Shown here: positions 59,456-63,309 of the stretch, piece after piece | Position numbering within the stretch: the first letter of the stretch is position 1 | Layout of the letters: each line of letters opens with the position of its first letter | DNA from: an uncultured Mycoplasmatota bacterium | Lineage (GTDB): Bacteria > Bacillota_I > Bacilli_A > RF39 > UBA660 | Direction: 5' to 3' | NCBI GenBank assembly: GCA_900554305.1 | Contig: USGV01000006.1 | Coordinates: forward strand, 1 to 63,309 | Length of the DNA: 63,309 nt | The notes under the pieces: model-generated | Told to the model about the DNA's origin: nothing | Seen by the model: the letters and a program-made list of their open reading frames with translations, nothing else | Databases searched by the model: none | Program-made: the position numbers and the translations under genes

Positions 59456-61039
59456 TTATTTTCCACTATCTCCATAGTTTGATAAAACTCTAGCACTAGG
59501 ATCATCTACTTGACATCCATCCCATTCCTTGTTTGGCATCCAATAATCTACAATAAAATCACTATGTCCTGGATAAAATTCTTCAAATATCTCACGATAC
59601 AATAATGACTCTTTTGTAAACGGTGTATGTTTAGAATATTTTTTTATTCTTTCTTGATATTCTTGATCACTATACACACTTTCAGCATATTCTTTTAAAT
59701 CATCCACTAAAGAATGACCAACCGCATCACTAAAAGCAGCTTTTTCTCTATATAAAATAGAGTGTGGTAAATAATCCCCTTCAAAAGACTTACGAAGTAA
59801 ATATTTACCTTGACCATATTTATTCATCTTAAGCTCAGGATCAATACTCATGACATAGGAAACAAAGTCCAAATCTGCAAATGGTACACGGGCTTCCAAA
59901 GAACAACTAGAAATACATCTATCAGCACGTAAGACATCATACATATAAAGTTCTCGAACTCTCTTTTCACTTTCTTTCTGGAATTCCTCTGCACTAGGTG
60001 CAAAATCAGTGTATTTATATCCAAATAACTCATCACTAACTTCACCAGTTAAAAGAACACGAATATCCGTATGTTCTCTAATCCACTTAGAAAGTAAGTA
60101 CATTCCAATACTAGCACGAATTGTTGTTATATCCCATGTTTCTAATCGATAAATAACATCGCGAAGAGCAGAAATTACATCATCTCTAGTAATAATAACT
60201 TCTGTATGATTACTACCAATATAGTCCGCTACTTGTTTTGCATATTTTAAATCGATAGCATCAATATCCATACCAATCGCAAACGTACGAATCGGCTTAT
60301 CAGACATTTTAGCAGCAATACTACAAACCAGACTTGAATCAAGTCCTCCACTAAGTAAAAATCCAACCGGCATATCAGAATCAAGTCTCTTCTTAACACC
60401 TTCTACTAATCTCTTATGAATTTCTGGATAAATTGTTTCTAAATCACCAGATACAAATTTATCTACTTTTGTCATATCACGATAAAGATGAAACTCTCCA
60501 TCAGCATAATAATATCCTGGAGGAAAAGGAAAAACTTCACTACATAAATCTACTAATGCCTTTGCTTCACTAGCAAACATAATAGAATGACTAGTTTTAG
60601 AATATCCATAAAACATAGCTCTTATTCCAATAGGGTCTCTTGCTGCAACAAAGTCCCCTTTCTTAGAATCATAAAATACTAAAGCGAACTCTCCATCTAG
60701 CATACGAAACATATCCAAACCATATTTTTCATACATAGGAAGTAAAACTTCACAGTCACTTTCGCTACTAAATTTTACTCCGTCACGTTCTAATTCTTCT
60801 TTTATTTTATGAAAACCAAAAATTTCACCGTTGCATACTAGAACACTACCATCTCTATGAAATGGCTGCATTCCACTAACTTCAGGTCCCATAATAGATA
60901 ATCTATGAAACCCAAAAATTCCAAAGTCATATTCCTCAATACGACTCATATCAGGTCCTCTATATTGTATTTTAGAAAACCCTTTCATAAATTCTTCTTT
61001 ACTTACATCTTTCTTTGTATAGACTGTAAATCCACACAT
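59456..61039 (-). CDS. asnB: Asparagine synthase (glutamine-hydrolysing)
   Basis: 527 residues from ATG 61039 (MCGFTVYTKKDVSKEEF); Cys2 becomes the N-terminal nucleophile, so an upstream ATG at 61087 is rejected. The Ntn glutaminase domain (residues 2-190, with YRGPDMSRI, LSIMGPE, NGEIFG, SESDCEVLL) precedes the synthetase domain with PP-loop LLSGGLDSSLV near 240 and LLTGEVSDELFGYKY near 345. Makes Asn from Asp, Gln and ATP. First gene after the Asn T-box. Confidence 0.95.
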   Translation of the reverse strand: MCGFTVYTKKDVSKEEFMKGFSKIQYRGPDMSRIEEYDFGIFGFHRLSIMGPEVSGMQPFHRDGSVLVCNGEIFGFHKIKEELERDGVKFSSESDCEVLLPMYEKYGLDMFRMLDGEFALVFYDSKKGDFVAARDPIGIRAMFYGYSKTSHSIMFASEAKALVDLCSEVFPFPPGYYYADGEFHLYRDMTKVDKFVSGDLETIYPEIHKRLVEGVKKRLDSDMPVGFLLSGGLDSSLVCSIAAKMSDKPIRTFAIGMDIDAIDLKYAKQVADYIGSNHTEVIITRDDVISALRDVIYRLETWDITTIRASIGMYLLSKWIREHTDIRVLLTGEVSDELFGYKYTDFAPSAEEFQKESEKRVRELYMYDVLRADRCISSCSLEARVPFADLDFVSYVMSIDPELKMNKYGQGKYLLRKSFEGDYLPHSILYREKAAFSDAVGHSLVDDLKEYAESVYSDQEYQERIKKYSKHTPFTKESLLYREIFEEFYPGHSDFIVDYWMPNKEWDGCQVDDPSARVLSNYGDSGK

Positions 61040-61089
61040 AATAATCACTCCTTCAAATAATAAATTAAAAAGACTAGTCCGTACCATAA

Positions 61090-61350
61090 TACTTATTAGT
61101 ACTATGGGACGAAACTAGTCTTCCGCGGTGCCACCCAATTTATTATAAAGGTTATTAATGTCTCTATAATCACTTTTTCGATTCTATCAAATCTAGCAAA
61201 TATAACGGTCTGCTCCCGGCTTAGTCTACTTAATTCTTTAAGCACTCAGAAATGTTATTCACTATTCGCTTTTATTCGTTTTCACCAACCACGAACTCTC
61301 TACAAAAAGTTGAGAATAGTTACTTCTTTTCTTCAACATTTTAAAATCGA
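61090..61350 (-). promoter_or_regulatory. T-box riboswitch, asparagine type (asnB-asnS leader)
   Basis: Minus strand: AGAGAGTTCGTGGTTGGTGAAAACG in Stem I, AAC triplet in GAATAACATTTCTG at the specifier position (Asn), T-box GGGTGGCACCGCGG (61136-61123), and a terminator GACTAGTTTCG...CGGACTAGTC with T5 tail. It places biosynthesis and charging of Asn under the same tRNA signal. Confidence 0.95.
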
Positions 61351-61357
61351 TGAACTA

Positions 61358-61386
61358 ATACTACCATAATTTTATGTATTTGTCAA
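61358..61386 (-). promoter_or_regulatory. Sigma-A promoter of the asnB-asnS leader
   Basis: Minus-strand TTGACA (61386-61381), 17 bases ending ATTATGG, then TAGTAT (61363-61358). Confidence 0.8.
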
Positions 61387-61390
61387 ATTT

Positions 61391-62245
61391 TTATGCATCA
61401 TGACTCATAAGCTTCTTAAATTCATTAGGAATAGACGTTTCAAATAAAATATCTTTTTTTATTGCTGGATAATAAATTTTCAAACGGTTAGCATGCAAAA
61501 ACAAACGATTTACTTTATTCTTATCACCATACTTCTTATCTCCAACAATAGGCATCTTTTTACTTGAAAATGCAACACGAATTTGATTCTTACGTCCAGT
61601 TTCAATGGTAACCTTTAACATAGAATAATGTTCACTAGACTTTATTACAGAATAATTAGTAATAGCTTTTTTACCATCCTCATGACGAGCTACATAAACT
61701 AAATTAGTTTTTGTCTCTTTTAAATACTGAATAATCTGCCCAGATTCTTCTTTTGGATGACCAGAAACAATTGCTGTATACTCGCGCAAAGATACATACT
61801 CATTCCAGTTTTCTTGTAATTGATTTTTTGTTTTCTCATCTTTTGCAAATAAAACAATACCACTGGTATCTTTGTCCAATCGATGAACGATGAAAATACG
61901 TCCTCTAGGGTTCTTAGAAACAACATAATCTCGAACAATATGATATAAAGTACGTTCTTTCTCTTTATCAGTAGCAATAGTAAGTAAACCACTAGGTTTA
62001 TTAACAACAATTAAATAATCATCTTCAAATAACACTTCAAAAGGCATCTTCTTTATATTTTTGCTATTCGTATCAATAGTAATCCTCATACCAGCAACAA
62101 GTGGATAATTATATTGTGTAACACGGTCCTCATCAACATAAATAGACCCATGCACTAAATATTGCTTCACTCGTTTTTTAGGCATATCTAAATTTTCATA
62201 TAAATATTCCAACAATTCACCATTTTTATTAACTATTAACTTCAT
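61391..62245 (-). CDS. Pseudouridine synthase, RluA/RluD family
   Basis: 284 residues from ATG 62245 (MKLIVNKNGELLEYLYENLD; GGAGGG site upstream). An S4-like N-terminal domain (PKKRVKQYLVHGSIYVDEDRV) precedes the catalytic domain: FEVLFEDDYLIVVNKPSGLLTI, HRLDKDTSGIVLFAKDEKT (catalytic Asp in HRLDxxTSG), and KVTIETGRKNQIRVAFS. Makes pseudouridine in rRNA or tRNA; the exact site cannot be told. It ends just after the promoter of the asnB leader. Confidence 0.93.
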   Translation of the reverse strand: MKLIVNKNGELLEYLYENLDMPKKRVKQYLVHGSIYVDEDRVTQYNYPLVAGMRITIDTNSKNIKKMPFEVLFEDDYLIVVNKPSGLLTIATDKEKERTLYHIVRDYVVSKNPRGRIFIVHRLDKDTSGIVLFAKDEKTKNQLQENWNEYVSLREYTAIVSGHPKEESGQIIQYLKETKTNLVYVARHEDGKKAITNYSVIKSSEHYSMLKVTIETGRKNQIRVAFSSKKMPIVGDKKYGDKNKVNRLFLHANRLKIYYPAIKKDILFETSIPNEFKKLMSHDA

Positions 62246-62287
62246 AAGGCCCTCCACTCATCTAATTATAACCTAAATAAAAGAAAA

Positions 62288-62306
62288 AAACTAGTAAAAC
62301 TAGTTT
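62288..62306 (-). terminator. Terminator after the 62305-62532 gene
   Basis: AAACTAG and CTAGTTT stem with a 5-base loop, T7 tail on the minus strand. Confidence 0.8.
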
Positions 62307-62532
62307 ATAAAGCTTGTTGAAACATATTCATCACTGTTGCAAACTCTTCTGAATCAGAAATTGTCTGAAAATTCATTCCATTATTATGAACATTTCCTTT
62401 TACAATTAAATTTTCTAAAGGTTTGTGAACAGATAACAAATAATAATATTCCTGTTTTTTCCACTCTATCCCTTTAACAACAATATATTGTTTTTGATTG
62501 TCAAGAGTTATAATAAGACCTTCCTCTAACAA
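62305..62532 (-). CDS. Small hypothetical protein, probable TTG start
   Basis: About 75 residues. The frame is open well upstream, but TTG 62532 is the only start with a good GGAGGG site (9 bases) and it lies just after the previous gene's stop at 62552. The product starts (M)LEEGLIITLDNQKQYIVVKG, contains KQEYYYLLSVHKPLENLIVKG and ends FATVMNMFQQAL. The pattern of short beta strands resembles DUF1292-type small proteins, weakly. Function unknown. Confidence 0.65.
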   Translation of the reverse strand: MLEEGLIITLDNQKQYIVVKGIEWKKQEYYYLLSVHKPLENLIVKGNVHNNGMNFQTISDSEEFATVMNMFQQAL

Positions 62533-62551
62533 AATATATATCCCTCCATAA

Positions 62552-63309
62552 TTAAGCAGCTTTCTCTTTACCCTCATTACTAATTCTGTGACTAGCTTGA
62601 TATTCTGATACCATATCGATAATTTGTGCTTCTTGCTCTGTTTTTGCACTGCTTCTATTTTTACTTGTACTCTTTGCACAATTATATGCCAATGCTGCAC
62701 TACTTACTGCTCCTAATAACGTTGTTTGTAAATCACTTGGCAAGCTCTGTAGTGCTTCTACTTGTTCTATCGTTAATCCACTTAAGCTCTCACCCATATT
62801 TGTTACATCTACCATTCCTTGATACATCTTTGGTATGGCATCTGGATTTTGTACTAAGTAATCCATTGCTTTTCCTACCTCTGATAATTCAAATTGTGGG
62901 TGTGTTTCCATATATTTTTGGAAATATGGTAGTGTACTCTCAACAACACTATCTAATGTTTGATGTGTTTGTGTTGCCATGTCTGCAAAAGCTTGTGTTA
63001 CATCTCCCTCACTTAACAATCCTTGTGAATATTTCGCAGCGATATCTTGAATTTGTTGTTGTGAAGTTTGATAAGCCTGTTTTGCTGTTTCATGAGCTAT
63101 CTTATCTGCTTCTCCATATATGCTTCCTGATGACCAACCATATCCAGCATTTACTGATTCATTACTTGCTCCTCTTTCTCCAACATTTAATGTATTGATA
63201 GCATCACTATTTGCTTGGGCTTCCATTCCTTTTTCAAACGTATCTCTATGCCCTGCAATATCTTGTCCTGTTTGATGTACTTGATCTATTGTCTGTTGGT
63301 TTGTTCCAT
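62552..63309 (-). CDS. Hypothetical protein, 5' end outside the window
   Basis: The minus-strand frame is open to the window edge, so the protein's N-terminus is missing; at least 251 residues are present. An ATG at 63226 is internal to the open frame and has no clear reason to be the start. The sequence is helical and rich in Gln, Ala and Ser (GEADKIAHETAKQAYQTSQQQ), has no clear membrane helix, and ends with a basic then acidic tail. Low in Arg/Lys repeats compared with the neighbours. Not recognised; a large surface or phage-like protein end is possible. Confidence 0.65.
   Translation of the reverse strand, partial: GTNQQTIDQVHQTGQDIAGHRDTFEKGMEAQANSDAINTLNVGERGASNESVNAGYGWSSGSIYGEADKIAHETAKQAYQTSQQQIQDIAAKYSQGLLSEGDVTQAFADMATQTHQTLDSVVESTLPYFQKYMETHPQFELSEVGKAMDYLVQNPDAIPKMYQGMVDVTNMGESLSGLTIEQVEALQSLPSDLQTTLLGAVSSAALAYNCAKSTSKNRSSAKTEQEAQIIDMVSEYQASHRISNEGKEKAA

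Noticed and set aside
1..63309. CRISPR array
   Set aside because: No regularly spaced 25-40 bp repeats or cas genes were seen.

Overview
The window is about 63 kb of AT-rich DNA from a low-GC Gram-positive bacterium. Firmicute signs include T-box leaders, strong AGGAGG-type ribosome binding sites, sigma-A promoters, the era-yqzL-recO and yqfC-yqfD-ybeY-dgkA-cdd-era clusters, DivIVA/SepF, and sporulation-type genes (YqfC, YqfD, SpoIIIAH-like, GerE-like, GerM-like). Tryptophan is TGG and TGA is used as a stop, so the code is the standard one. An uncultured gut member of the Bacilli/Erysipelotrichia side is my inference; no rRNA is present to place it.

Almost everything lies on the minus strand. 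From right to left in transcription order: an end-truncated unknown gene and a pseudouridine synthase (61.4-63.3 kb); an Asn T-box with asnB-asnS, then a PP2C phosphatase, a lipoprotein, a HerA-type ATPase, sepF and divIVA (53.4-61.4 kb); two related kinase-like proteins and an unknown gene (51-53.3 kb); an Ile T-box and a eukaryotic-type ileS (47.4-50.9 kb); a thioredoxin-like/fabG/ynbB group; sporulation-type genes and tRNA-Arg (41.9-43.9 kb). At 37.2-40.1 kb is a compact bacteriocin-type operon: a C39-peptidase ABC exporter, a short accessory membrane protein, two small double-glycine-leader peptides and a 34-residue membrane peptide. A divergent coiled-coil/HD-hydrolase pair starts from a back-to-back promoter. 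Then come rpsU-yqeY, the yqfC...recO cluster, and a T-box-LOG-glyS unit.

The most distinctive region is 20.0-27.9 kb, a diversity-generating retroelement (DGR). It holds a reverse transcriptase, an Avd-like protein, a MutS-domain-I-like (MSL) protein, a 109-bp template repeat, and a matching 109-bp variable repeat near the 3' end of a 579-residue membrane-anchored surface protein. The two repeats differ at 14 positions, 12 of them at template adenines. Upstream in the same operon are four small membrane-anchored proteins, at least three resembling TasA/camelysin-type (SipW-type) fibre proteins. Beside them is a divergent tyrosine recombinase broken by one base in an A8 run. I read this as a machine that varies a cell-surface adhesin, perhaps carried on a decayed mobile element.

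The left third is housekeeping: infC-rpmI-rplT behind an L20-type attenuator, rpsB-tsf, frr, a Phe T-box with pheS-pheT, yebC, ruvA-ruvB and queA. Both S2 and L20 carry the same unusual C-terminal extension, a Lys/Glu-rich linker followed by a Rho_N/SAP-like domain. The gene after queA is cut by a single in-frame TAA. With the recombinase and a small frameshifted ORF before ileS, that makes three single-base lesions, either real decay or assembly errors.
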